Of a stretch of DNA of 64,000 bases, positions 8,503 through 16,553 are shown in pieces. The DNA lies in assembly GCA_016712465.1 (NCBI GenBank), contig JADJQZ010000001.1:1054001-1118000 (forward strand). Reading direction: 5' to 3'. How positions within the stretch are numbered: the first letter of the stretch is position 1; each line of letters begins with the position of its first letter. Both the position numbers and the translations under genes were made by a program. Below the pieces are notes generated by a model that had not been told where the DNA came from, searched no databases, and worked only from the letters and a program-made list of their open reading frames with translations. This DNA is from Candidatus Obscuribacter sp. (GTDB lineage Bacteria; Cyanobacteriota; Vampirovibrionia; Obscuribacterales; Obscuribacteraceae).

Positions 8503-8621
8503 AGGACCATTGGCCTGGAGTCCCTGAAAGTTGCCAGGATGGTCGTCACAGTAGTGCCGGAGTTCAGGGCTTTGGGGGTGTATTGAGGATTTTTAGAAAA
8601 ACCGCGGTTTTTCTAAAATCA
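8503..8621. repeat. 119-bp dispersed repeat, copy B
   Basis: Second copy, 26 bp after copy A. Its terminal hairpin AGAAAAACC-GC-GGTTTTTCT is perfect. A related sequence is seen at about 45655-45722 (GTGAAAAACCGCAGTTTTTCT), so this is a genome-dispersed family. Confidence 0.7.
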
Positions 8622-8651
8622 CAGGGTCCCGTGTCCCGGTGGCACACCCTG

Positions 8652-9488
8652 TCACGAGAGTAAACAATCCCGCTGCATTTTCTTCAGTTCATCGGCAGGC
8701 AATAATTCTTCTGCCATGTTGCATAGTTTCTTCAGTTGCTTCTTCCGCTTCAGGCGACGGGCAGTCTCTGCAAGAAGGGTTAAAGATTCTGCTTCAGGGC
8801 AGTAGGACAAGACCCGTCTTGCCACTTCATCGGCATGGTCCCACCGTTTGGTCGCTAGGGCCAGTTCGTATAGATTTCGTCCGTCCTTTTTTATGCTTCT
8901 TGACCAGAGAGCCGCCATCTCTTTGCTTCTTCCTCTGGACTTCCGTCTGGGCGGCAATAGAGTATCGCAGTCGAAATTTAAAAGGCTCTGGAGGAAGTGT
9001 GCGCCGAATTTATCAAAATAGGCATCCAGAATCTTGTACTCTCCTGCTTCTAATAGCCTTTCGTAGTTTTCACGAATGATTTGGCTCTCGAGGTCGGCAT
9101 CTAAAGTGCCTGTATCTTTTAGTTCTCGCAATAGCTGCAGTTCTCTTTCATGCTCATTAAGGTAGCGATTGAGCGCCAACCATTCGTGAATGACATCAAA
9201 TTCCAGCTCTCCACTCCTGATCAGCTTTTCTCTGGCGTCCCTTCTATGACTTAATGCCAAAGTTGCAGCCGGAAGTCTTTCTCCAAGTCGGGCAATGGCA
9301 CTGGGCACATAGCTCAAACGGACTCCGCCCCAGCCGGGAACAAGGTGACCGTTGTCGAATGCAAAAAGATATGCTTCAAGAGCTTTCTCCAGTTCTCCGG
9401 CCTGTTCTAGGTCCTTTGCTCTAGCAAAGCTTGACTCAATCTTCGCAATGAGGCGCAGCCGGTTTTCGTCGCAACTGCTCAATGGCAT
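8652..9488 (-). CDS. Helical-repeat (TPR-like) protein, paralogue of the divergent neighbour
   Basis: 278 residues, all helical, from ATG 9488 with GGAGG 7 bp upstream. TPR-like pairs are visible (AKDLEQAGELEKALEAYLFAFDNG near residue 25; AETARRLKRKKQLKKLCNMAEELLP near the end). A central block (EWLALNRYLNEHERELQLLRELKD then FLQSLLNFDCDTLLPP) matches the protein encoded divergently at 9538 (QWISLNEALKEKERTESVYRKLKD then LLLHITEFDCSVLFPG), so the two are related in tail-to-head inverted order. No signal peptide. Exact role unknown; a cytoplasmic protein-interaction scaffold is inference. Confidence 0.75.
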   Translation of the reverse strand: MPLSSCDENRLRLIAKIESSFARAKDLEQAGELEKALEAYLFAFDNGHLVPGWGGVRLSYVPSAIARLGERLPAATLALSHRRDAREKLIRSGELEFDVIHEWLALNRYLNEHERELQLLRELKDTGTLDADLESQIIRENYERLLEAGEYKILDAYFDKFGAHFLQSLLNFDCDTLLPPRRKSRGRSKEMAALWSRSIKKDGRNLYELALATKRWDHADEVARRVLSYCPEAESLTLLAETARRLKRKKQLKKLCNMAEELLPADELKKMQRDCLLS

Positions 9489-9537
9489 AGGAAGCCTCCG
9501 CTATGATGAGATTGCTCCTCAAGTATATAATCGAATT

Positions 9538-10425
9538 ATGAACGATGAAAGTAGTGAACTGCAACTGGCGCTGCTGATGCGTCAGTCAATAATTGATAGA
9601 GAGCGCCGTGCCGAGGCTGCCCTTGATGCAGCTCAGGCCTTGCTCAAGCAGAAAGACTATAAAGGTGCTTTGCGTGCCTTCAAGAAGTACTATCAGCATT
9701 TTGATGACGATGATCCCTTTGGCATTTCGACTAAAGACGTTGCGGTCCTGGTAGAAAACTACGAACCGGCACGCCTGGTTGTGCGAAGGTGGCGCAATGA
9801 CAAAGAAAAGATCATACTTCAGGGCAAGGCAGATAGAAAACTGGTTGACCAGTGGATCTCGCTCAATGAAGCACTAAAGGAGAAGGAGCGCACTGAGTCA
9901 GTCTATAGAAAGCTCAAAGATTCTCGTGCCGACGACGATGTGCTTGAACCCCTGGTTCGTCATTTGTGGCGGCAATTAGTGCGCGTCCGCCGGTACGAGG
10001 AAGTTCGGTTGTACTTTCACTCTTTGGGATTTTTCCTCCTTTTGCATATCACAGAATTTGACTGCTCTGTTTTGTTTCCTGGTCACAGGGGGAAAGCTGT
10101 CCGGGGTAAGAATCCGGCTATTGAGCAGTGTTTGCGTTTGATCATTCCGGATGGTCCGCCTACTTATGAGCTGGCTTTAGGGCTAGGCGAAGTTGAACTG
10201 GCTAGGCAGTTCGCTCGGCGAATGCTGAGGGTGGAAACTTCCGATCGAGTATACGCAGCCCTGATAGGGGCGGCTATACATGCTGGAGCCTTCGCTCAGG
10301 GCGAGGAACTTTATGCTGAGGCCAAGGCAACTCTGGGATCTCGCCGAATCAGGAAGACCAACAAAGTTTTCTGCGGCGTTGTGGACACGAAATTCCGCCT
10401 GCCAGATCGGAGTCGGCCCGGATAG
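9538..10425 (+). CDS. Helical-repeat protein, divergent paralogue
   Basis: 295 residues from ATG 9538. The open frame extends 62 codons upstream, but that part overlaps the divergent gene and has no start signal. N-terminal RRAEAALDAAQALLKQKDYKGALRAFKKYYQHF is TPR-like. The central block shares spacing and residues (W-SLN, K-ERT, EFDCSVLFPG) with the 8652-9488 product. Only about 50 bp separate the two starts, so they probably share a control region. The C-terminal 20 residues overlap nothing recognisable. The HEAT-repeat protein follows 40 bp later on the same strand. Confidence 0.75.
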   Translation: MNDESSELQLALLMRQSIIDRERRAEAALDAAQALLKQKDYKGALRAFKKYYQHFDDDDPFGISTKDVAVLVENYEPARLVVRRWRNDKEKIILQGKADRKLVDQWISLNEALKEKERTESVYRKLKDSRADDDVLEPLVRHLWRQLVRVRRYEEVRLYFHSLGFFLLLHITEFDCSVLFPGHRGKAVRGKNPAIEQCLRLIIPDGPPTYELALGLGEVELARQFARRMLRVETSDRVYAALIGAAIHAGAFAQGEELYAEAKATLGSRRIRKTNKVFCGVVDTKFRLPDRSRPG

Positions 10426-10465
10426 CTGTCGGTTCGCTAGAATAGTTGCAGTTTGTTGTGGCTGG

Positions 10466-11440
10466 ATGTGTGAAATGTGTAAAGAGATTTTCGACTCGGA
10501 GTTTATGAAGGCAGTAAAGGAAATCGAATGTCCTGGCTCCAAGTGGATCTACCTATATACCACTTCTGATGCCGCAGAAACTGGTATTGGTGAAGAACTC
10601 CAGGAAAAGTATGGTTACTCAGCGCAGGCGGTCAGAGACCGGATCGAGAAAATCAGAGCCCAGTCTTCAGACGATTTGATTAAAGTGGCTTTGAGTGGTG
10701 GTGAGAACGCTGAGGCGGCCTGTGCTGCACTTCAAATTCGGACGACAGAGCCTGATAAAGAGCGAGCCCTGAGGCTCATTGATAGTGATGTTGCTGAAGA
10801 AAGAGCACTTGGCGTTCGAATGGTTACTCATTACCGTGACTCTGAGTTTCAGCCGGCGATACTTTCCCGACTGTATGAATTGTCGAAAACAGAGAAAGAC
10901 AGTGAGGTATTGGAAGATCTTTGTTTTGCAATGTCTCATCTTGGGGCGGACGAAGCGGTCCGTCATTTGGAGCATCTTGTAGATCATGAAAGTCCGGCTG
11001 TTCGATTCGCACTAGCCAATTGCTTCTTCGCCACTACCGAACCTGACGGATTGTTTTGTTTGCGAATTCTTGCCCGGGATGAGGTTGACGAGGTAAGAAA
11101 CTGGGCTGTGACTGGATTGGGGGCCTCTGTAGACGTTATCTTTCAAGATTTGGAATATTCCCGAAAAATATTTCTTGAGCGGTTGGATGATGAGAACGGA
11201 TCAACAAGATTGGAAGCTATGTCCGCTCTGATAAGGTTAGGTGAAAAGGGGGAAAAGGTGCTCAGCGTCTTGAAAACAGAGCTGAATACTGACCCCGTGC
11301 CCTTAATTGCAATAGAAGCCGCCACGTTGTTTGCCTCTCCGCTCTTGAAAGAAGCGCTCGGGAGTTTACGAGAGCGAACAGAGCCAAATGATCTATACCT
11401 TCCCTATATTGAGTTGGCTGTTGAGGCTTGTCGGGACTAA
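10466..11440 (+). CDS. HEAT-repeat protein
   Basis: 324 residues from ATG 10466 (MCEMCKEIFDSEF); ATG 10475 is an alternative. After about 70 residues containing a CEMC motif, tandem HEAT-like helical pairs occur: VAEERALGVRMVTHYRDSEF, SEVLEDLCFAMSHLGADEAV, SPAVRFALANCFFATTEPDG, VDEVRNWAVTGLGASVDV and GSTRLEAMSALIRLGEKG. The D/E-VRNWA-GLG motif is common in small cytoplasmic HEAT proteins, often in toxin-immunity or defence settings. It is co-directional with and near the TPR-like gene. Function unknown beyond a protein-binding scaffold. Confidence 0.75.
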   Translation: MCEMCKEIFDSEFMKAVKEIECPGSKWIYLYTTSDAAETGIGEELQEKYGYSAQAVRDRIEKIRAQSSDDLIKVALSGGENAEAACAALQIRTTEPDKERALRLIDSDVAEERALGVRMVTHYRDSEFQPAILSRLYELSKTEKDSEVLEDLCFAMSHLGADEAVRHLEHLVDHESPAVRFALANCFFATTEPDGLFCLRILARDEVDEVRNWAVTGLGASVDVIFQDLEYSRKIFLERLDDENGSTRLEAMSALIRLGEKGEKVLSVLKTELNTDPVPLIAIEAATLFASPLLKEALGSLRERTEPNDLYLPYIELAVEACRD

Positions 11441-11594
11441 AGGAAGATGACCTTGCGGCGACCTGCAGAATTTTTATGTCGTTGTCATGATCGGTTCCTA
11501 ATATGAGTCAGTGCACACCTCGATTCATAGTCGAATTATTTGATCCGATCGCTTACCAACACTTACTAAATCTTTTACTCATGGGTATACTGCC

Positions 11595-12122
11595 ATGTCG
11601 ATTCATGTTGAACTTAATCAAGAGAAATTTACCCCTAAGGGCAGCGGCTCTGACGCCAACTTTCAGTCAGCCTCGCAGTTGTCTTTTGGAGACAATCAGA
11701 TGCTTCTGTCCGCCCGCGATTCAAGCGCTACTCAGTCTTCCGCCAATGAAATATTTGGTCAGTTGCAGCTGGTGGACGATCACTCCGCAAAACCGGAGCC
11801 CGCAAAGCAACCGGTCGAAATCGCCCAGGTCAAGGACGCCAACGATGTTGCGGCCAGGGCCCGCCAGGCCTACATTGACTGGGGCTCCGGTGCTCTCGGT
11901 CTGGAAGCAGCGGAGAGAGTCTTGAACGGAGAGGGGCCTCAGAATCCCGATCAAAGCTCAGAGGATCGGACCAGGAACGCCAATGCCTGGAACAACTATG
12001 ATGGTGGAGCAAGAGGCATGTGTTTACCGAATCGCAACGGCACCTCGGCTGAAATGGTTAGCATAACAGCCGGAAAAATCAATGGAAGAGTCGAACTTTC
12101 TGATGGTGGAGACTGCAACTAG
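11595..12122 (+). CDS. Hypothetical hydrophilic protein
   Basis: 175 residues from ATG 11595. Ser/Gln/Asp-rich N-terminal 90 residues without signal peptide, then DVAARARQAYIDWGSGALGLEAAERVLNGEG and an Asn/Gly-rich tail with two cysteines (RGMCLPNRNGT; GGDCN). Composition resembles the secreted low-complexity proteins later in the window (53524-54588; 57522-58469). No family is recognised. It lies 65 bp from the end of the convergent TauE gene. Confidence 0.55.
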   Translation: MSIHVELNQEKFTPKGSGSDANFQSASQLSFGDNQMLLSARDSSATQSSANEIFGQLQLVDDHSAKPEPAKQPVEIAQVKDANDVAARARQAYIDWGSGALGLEAAERVLNGEGPQNPDQSSEDRTRNANAWNNYDGGARGMCLPNRNGTSAEMVSITAGKINGRVELSDGGDCN

Positions 12123-12187
12123 GGGAACAGGTAGGAACCGTGAAGGTGTCCAGGGATTGGTTTGAATTCTCATTTCGGTTTCGGAAG

Positions 12188-12985
12188 TCAAACCAGTCCC
12201 AGACCCAGTGCAATGGCTGTTGCCAGAAGCAGTACGGCTGCCGACAGTTCGATTTTCCTGATGGTGACGGATACCTTCTTCAGAAGGCGGCTGCCCACGA
12301 TTGAGCCGACCATGGCTAGAACAATCGTTGTCACCAATAGTGGTGCCTGCTCGGCGAGGAGTTCTTGATTCTTACAGATTTGTTCGCTGTATATGGTCAG
12401 CCGGCTCAGATCCACAAGAAAGCCGATGGCGGCGCCGGTGCCGATCAATTCTTCCTTACTGAGACCGGCCTTTAAGAGAAACATAGTGCGGAAGGCGCCC
12501 TGGTGTCCCGAGAGTCCGCCGAAAAAGCCGCTCAGGAGTCCTCCCAGGGGCATGTACTTGGGTGGCAGTAGCCATTTCTCTGACAGTTTGGATAGATCCA
12601 GCATGGCAAAGAAAGCCATGAGCAGACCTATGACGAGCTTGATTGGGGTTATGGTGCAGGTTTTGTCTTGGATGGTGAAACTGGCCAGGGCCGGCAGGTT
12701 CAAGGTCTGGTTCAGGAGGGCGGCTCCGGCCAGGGCGCTTATTAGAGCCGGTAGACCAAAGCGAAGCAGTACCGTCTTATTGGCGTGTTTGCCGACCAGT
12801 GTTAGTTTAAATATGTTATTGGCGAAGTGTACTAGTGCCGTAGCGGCGATGGCTAGTTGCACGGGCAAAACTAAGACCAGCGCCGGTAGAAGGATGGTAC
12901 CGAGCCCGAAGCCCGTAAAGAAAGTCAACACCGAGGCCAGGAGGGCAAGGGCGGCGGCCAGCGCGTATGTGAGGGCGGTGGACAA
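12188..12985 (-). CDS. TauE/SafE family membrane permease, complete copy
   Basis: 265 residues beginning at a TTG (12985), since no ATG precedes the first membrane helix; AGGAAG lies 11 bp upstream. About eight hydrophobic segments are visible, with family motifs FFTGFGLGTILLPALVLVLP near the start and GGLLSGFFGGLSGHQGAFRTMFL in the middle. The family exports sulfite, sulfoacetate or related anions; the substrate here is unknown. It is the parent or sister of the decapitated copy at 7614-8357, separated by about 4.6 kb in the same orientation. Confidence 0.85.
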   Translation of the reverse strand: MSTALTYALAAALALLASVLTFFTGFGLGTILLPALVLVLPVQLAIAATALVHFANNIFKLTLVGKHANKTVLLRFGLPALISALAGAALLNQTLNLPALASFTIQDKTCTITPIKLVIGLLMAFFAMLDLSKLSEKWLLPPKYMPLGGLLSGFFGGLSGHQGAFRTMFLLKAGLSKEELIGTGAAIGFLVDLSRLTIYSEQICKNQELLAEQAPLLVTTIVLAMVGSIVGSRLLKKVSVTIRKIELSAAVLLLATAIALGLGLV

Positions 12986-13075
12986 GGTAGGAGTAGCTTC
13001 CTTTAGATAGATTGCCGTGAAATGATGTTACTATGAGATTGGTGCCCCATGCCAGTGCCTCTAAGCAGGTGACAT

Positions 13076-13297
13076 ATGAACGATTTATTGTGGTTTCTAG
13101 GAATTGTAGGGCTGTATTTTGCCCTGCAACTATGGATCTTGCCGAGCTTCGGCGTATCCACTTGAATGTCTCGCAGCTGTTCGGTCGAACAGAAGGGCAA
13201 AAATATAAAGGGTAAGGGTTCTGCCGCTGAGCAGTCAAATGCAGCCACTGATACGGTTGAGCCGGCCGCAAAGAACAGTTCCTCAGAAGTTCCGTAA
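13076..13297 (+). CDS. Candidate selenoprotein: small membrane protein with in-frame TGA and SECIS-like hairpin
   Basis: ATG 13076 has AGGTG 4-5 bp upstream. It encodes one membrane helix (LLWFLGIVGLYFALQLWILP), then SFGVST, TGA at 13163-13165, then MSRSCSVEQKGK and a polar tail to TAA 13295-13297. Read through, it is 73 residues with motif GVST-U-MSRSC, a U-x4-C redox-like pair. Downstream of the TGA, CTGTTC-GGTC-GAACAG (13177-13192) is a perfect 6-bp stem with a GGTC loop. The loop occupies bases 21-24 counted from the T of TGA. In E. coli fdhF the SECIS loop is also GGUC, at bases 22-25. Alternatives: a real stop giving a 29-residue peptide, or two coupled ORFs (ATG directly follows the TGA). 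Confidence 0.5.
13177..13192 (+). promoter_or_regulatory. SECIS-like hairpin downstream of in-frame TGA
   Basis: Perfect stem CTGTTC/GAACAG with tetraloop GGTC, starting 11 bases after the TGA. Known bacterial SECIS elements place a G-containing apical loop about 16-37 bases after the UGA, where SelB binds. Loop sequence and spacing fit; a bulged U below the stem is not obvious. Confidence 0.45.
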
Positions 13298-13316
13298 ATA
13301 GAGTTAGTTATCTAGC

Positions 13317-14678
13317 TTAATCAGGCGCTTTCGGCAGGTCAAACCAGAAATTGCTGCCGGCGCCCTGGTGGCTAATTACGCCCATGGTGCCGCCGTGTTT
13401 CTCTACGATTTGCTTGGCGGCAAGAATTGTGCCGAGATTTCCGCCGCCACCACCCTCGGTGACCGTCGGCTGTCTGAGCGGATCAAAGAGAGCATCTTTT
13501 TGATCGTCTGTCATACCGGGACCGCGGTCGATAATTTCGACTCTGACCTTTTCTTCGGCATCGATTATCTGCACACGCACTTTTGAACCATGGGGGGAAT
13601 AGCGCACGGCATTGGCAAAAAGGGTCATGACCACGGTCATGATTTTCTCTTCGTCCACCATAACTGCCAGTTCCGGTCCGTTTATTTCCAGCACCAGTTC
13701 TTTCTCTCTTATCTCGGAGAGCATGGCCATAAGGGCTTGCCGTAAGAGGACCATAATGTTGTTGGGCGTCAAATCCAGTTCGAAGGTGCCGGACTGTAGT
13801 TTGTTTACTTCCAGAATGCCTTCGATGGCATTCATCATTTCCTGGATGTCTCGCAGAATGGTTTCTGCCCGTCTTTTACCCTGATCGTTGAGGTTGCCGT
13901 GTACTCCCTCCAGGGTCAGCTCAATGTGCATCATAATGGCGGCCAGGGGGGCTTTGATCTGCACCTGCACACTATCGATGAATTTCTGGCGCATGCGCTG
14001 TAATTCGAAACGCTCGCTTGTATTCAAGACGGTGCCCAGGTACATGGGCAACCCGCCCACATTGACCCGGCGCAGGGAAAACTCGATAGGCAATTCCCTT
14101 TGTTTAGCGGTCAGCACGCGCATCTGGGTCTTTCTATCGATGTAGGGACCGTAGGCACTGTCGCCGGAGGCTCCCACTCTTACATCCATCGGGAAGACGG
14201 AGCGGATCAGTCGCTCGCTCAGTCCGAGGGCGCCGGTTTCCATGAGGGTTTCCAAATTTTTGTTGGCAAAGTCGATTTTGCCGTCCACGGTGGCTAGAAA
14301 CAACCCAAGGGGCAAGCTTTCCATGAGAAAACGCATGGTTTCGCGCGCTTCTTTGAAAGGGTCTTCGCCGTCTTTTGGCTTTATATGGTCCTGGGCCACC
14401 ATGAGCATGGCATCGTCCATGTCGGACCACTGAGCCGTCCAGTACATGGGTACTACTATTGCGTCGCGCCTGACTACCCGGCATTCGAACTGAGTCGGTT
14501 GCTTCATGAAGGTGGCTGACAACAGTGCTTGTTGTGCGGCCATCATGTCTTCCGGATAGAGAATGTCGAAGATGGACCGACCCACCAGTTCATCGGCAGA
14601 CAGTTTCCAGGCCTCGAACGAGTTTTGGCTGATGCTCAGTACTTTGCCGTTGCCGTCGACCGATGCGATTACTTCCAC
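13317..14678 (-). CDS. PAS-domain histidine-kinase-like protein lacking the phospho-acceptor His
   Basis: 453 residues from GTG 14678; stops lie 8-9 codons upstream, so no longer N-terminus exists. Residues 1-100 form a PAS domain (SVDGNGKVLSISQNSFEAW, GRSIFDILYPED) and about 110-230 a second PAS-like domain. The dimerisation region reads FIDSVQVQIKAPLAAIMMHIE where kinases have an H-E/D-L/I-x-x-P-L motif; the His position is Val. The ATPase domain is largely intact: FANAVRYSP (N box), DRGPGM (G1) and GGGGNLGTILAAKQIVEKHGG (G2). It probably binds ATP without autophosphorylation, serving as a pseudokinase or partner. Cytoplasmic, no membrane segment. Confidence 0.85.
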   Translation of the reverse strand: MEVIASVDGNGKVLSISQNSFEAWKLSADELVGRSIFDILYPEDMMAAQQALLSATFMKQPTQFECRVVRRDAIVVPMYWTAQWSDMDDAMLMVAQDHIKPKDGEDPFKEARETMRFLMESLPLGLFLATVDGKIDFANKNLETLMETGALGLSERLIRSVFPMDVRVGASGDSAYGPYIDRKTQMRVLTAKQRELPIEFSLRRVNVGGLPMYLGTVLNTSERFELQRMRQKFIDSVQVQIKAPLAAIMMHIELTLEGVHGNLNDQGKRRAETILRDIQEMMNAIEGILEVNKLQSGTFELDLTPNNIMVLLRQALMAMLSEIREKELVLEINGPELAVMVDEEKIMTVVMTLFANAVRYSPHGSKVRVQIIDAEEKVRVEIIDRGPGMTDDQKDALFDPLRQPTVTEGGGGGNLGTILAAKQIVEKHGGTMGVISHQGAGSNFWFDLPKAPD

Positions 14679-14814
14679 GGGGACATCCAGGACACTTTAT
14701 TACAGGTAAATGACTCTTGGGAAATGCTACCACCCATTCAAATGGGTGGTCAATATTGCCAACCTGGCGCTTTTCCTGAAAAACGGCGATTCTTCAGGGC
14801 TCAGTCTAGCGGCT

Positions 14815-16464
14815 TCAGCAAAAGAACCATTGCTCGGCTCGCAGAAGTTCTACTGCAATTTCTCTGATGCGGCAGGCAAAGGCTAGTTGACGCTGTTCCA
14901 GGTCGGTGAGACTGGAGGCGATGGGCTCGCCTTGCTGGTTGCGAAGTGGATAGCGCAGGGGGGTGTTCCAGAAGGGTAAGCGCCCGGGACCAGGCTCCGA
15001 TTGACTGGGTTCACGCTCGCTGAAGGGGATATCGCCGTACTGGGCTTGCCACTCACTGAGAATCAAGCCAACTTTCTCCACCGCCTTATCGCGGTTGCGA
15101 TGCCCCTCCTCGGAACTGTAGCCGGCTGCCTTTTCAAATATTTCGGGATTCTTTACCCGGGCTCTCTCCATGGCCTGTCTGACTAGTTCCGCCCCTTCCT
15201 GGGTCTTTCGCATTTCTCTGGGACCGATGGTGATACCGGCGAAAAGTTCGGTCATGATGCGCAGCACCCTGGTGACTGCAATGTGTGTGCGGCGAATGCC
15301 TTTGAGGGCCAGAGAGCGGGCTGCCGGTAGAAGAATGTTGTAGGAATCACCGAAGCTGGCCATGGCAGACTCAAGGGAGTCATATATGGTGCCGTCTTCG
15401 AAATAACTTTCGGTGAAGGGTCCCCGGATCAGGGCTATTTTTGCAAAGCCGTCGGGGTTATTGTAGTTGATGGAATGATCGCCGGCGATGAGGGCGTGGG
15501 CGATGACGGAGTCGTGTACTTCGGGATGAGGCACATACCAATCTTCGATGCCGATTTCTTTCAGCATCTCTTTTTCATCGTCGGTAAAGTTGATGGTGAG
15601 CAGATCTTCTGCCAGATGGTGTTTGTCGTAGGGCAGACGAATTTTGCTATAGATGGAAACCACCCGGCGGTTCAACTTATTCTTGGCTAGTTCCATGGTA
15701 TTGCCGTGGCTGATCAGGCGATCAAAGGGCTCCAGCCCAAACTTCCGGGTTAAGAGCACCGCCACTGTTCTGGCCATGAATTCCGGCGGTGCGATTTGAT
15801 GTTGTTTGACCGCTACGACAATTCTTTCTACGGTGCGCATCTCATCCGGATTTTCCGGGTCGAAGAAATAGGACAGCACAAGGGCTGCCGCTTCTGCCCC
15901 GTGGATATTGTGAATGATGAAGTTGGAGCGATTTTTGATGGCATCTGAAAAGATGGAGGCTACCATGGCATCGCGACACTCTTCCGGACCAAGGCCGAGG
16001 CAGCGTCCGGCTTCCAATACCTGGTCAAGTTCGGCGCGGGTATGCTTCCAGTTCATGTTCCACTGATAGCCGGCGTTGGTGCCGTTACCATTACCGTTAC
16101 CGTTACCGTTACCGTTACCGTTGCGATTGCCTTCGCCAACTGAGCCCACACTGGGGTTGCCTTCCTCTTCTTCCAGCTTGATATAGGCCTCTCGCACCAG
16201 GGCCAGGCAATGCCAGATTAGATCTTTGTCTTTGCGGCTGAGGTTCTCGGCCTCCAGCTTATCGTAAGTGTTGGTGACGGTGCCGTCTATTGCCAGAACC
16301 GGAACTTCCGCCAGGTCTTTCCGCAAATCTTCCATTGCGGCTCTTTCGTCTTTCAAAGGCGGAAAGAGGTGTTTCCACCGTTCGTTGCCGGAAAGCTCCC
16401 GCAGACGTTCCCGTCCGCTCTTGTGAGGCTCTTTTGTACCGGTGCCGGTTTTACCCTCTGCCAT
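14815..16464 (-). CDS. HD-like helical protein with Asn-Gly hexanucleotide repeat
   Basis: 549 residues from ATG 16464 (GAGGG just upstream); the frame is open further to 16530. After a charged N-terminal region an (NG)n tract occupies about residues 112-126, encoded by a 6-bp tandem repeat. The following region (WKHTRAELDQVLEAGRCLGLGPEECRDAMVASIFSDAIKNRSNFIIHNIHGAEAAALVLSYFF) has the helix pattern of HD phosphohydrolases, with SD instead of HD; further His residues occur at VKQHQI and VIAHALIAGDHS. The C-terminus is basic and Pro-containing. It follows the glycosyltransferase by 90 bp on the same strand. A phosphohydrolase-like fold is inferred, activity uncertain. Confidence 0.6.
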   Translation of the reverse strand: MAEGKTGTGTKEPHKSGRERLRELSGNERWKHLFPPLKDERAAMEDLRKDLAEVPVLAIDGTVTNTYDKLEAENLSRKDKDLIWHCLALVREAYIKLEEEEGNPSVGSVGEGNRNGNGNGNGNGNGNGTNAGYQWNMNWKHTRAELDQVLEAGRCLGLGPEECRDAMVASIFSDAIKNRSNFIIHNIHGAEAAALVLSYFFDPENPDEMRTVERIVVAVKQHQIAPPEFMARTVAVLLTRKFGLEPFDRLISHGNTMELAKNKLNRRVVSIYSKIRLPYDKHHLAEDLLTINFTDDEKEMLKEIGIEDWYVPHPEVHDSVIAHALIAGDHSINYNNPDGFAKIALIRGPFTESYFEDGTIYDSLESAMASFGDSYNILLPAARSLALKGIRRTHIAVTRVLRIMTELFAGITIGPREMRKTQEGAELVRQAMERARVKNPEIFEKAAGYSSEEGHRNRDKAVEKVGLILSEWQAQYGDIPFSEREPSQSEPGPGRLPFWNTPLRYPLRNQQGEPIASSLTDLEQRQLAFACRIREIAVELLRAEQWFFC

Positions 16465-16553
16465 AATCCCTCTGACTCTGAGTGCCCCTATTATAAGTCC
16501 ATGTGCCTCAAATCGACCCGGGTGAATCAATTATAGTAATGGTGCAACTTGGG

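Noticed and set aside
7614..8549. Longer form of the left TauE copy starting at GTG 8549
   Set aside because: The extra 64 codons come from the 119-bp repeat, are not hydrophobic at the right place and have no ribosome binding site.
13033..13215. 60-codon plus-strand frame over the candidate selenoprotein
   Set aside because: A different frame, no ribosome binding site, no membrane or other pattern; the 13076 frame has both a binding site and a clear helix.
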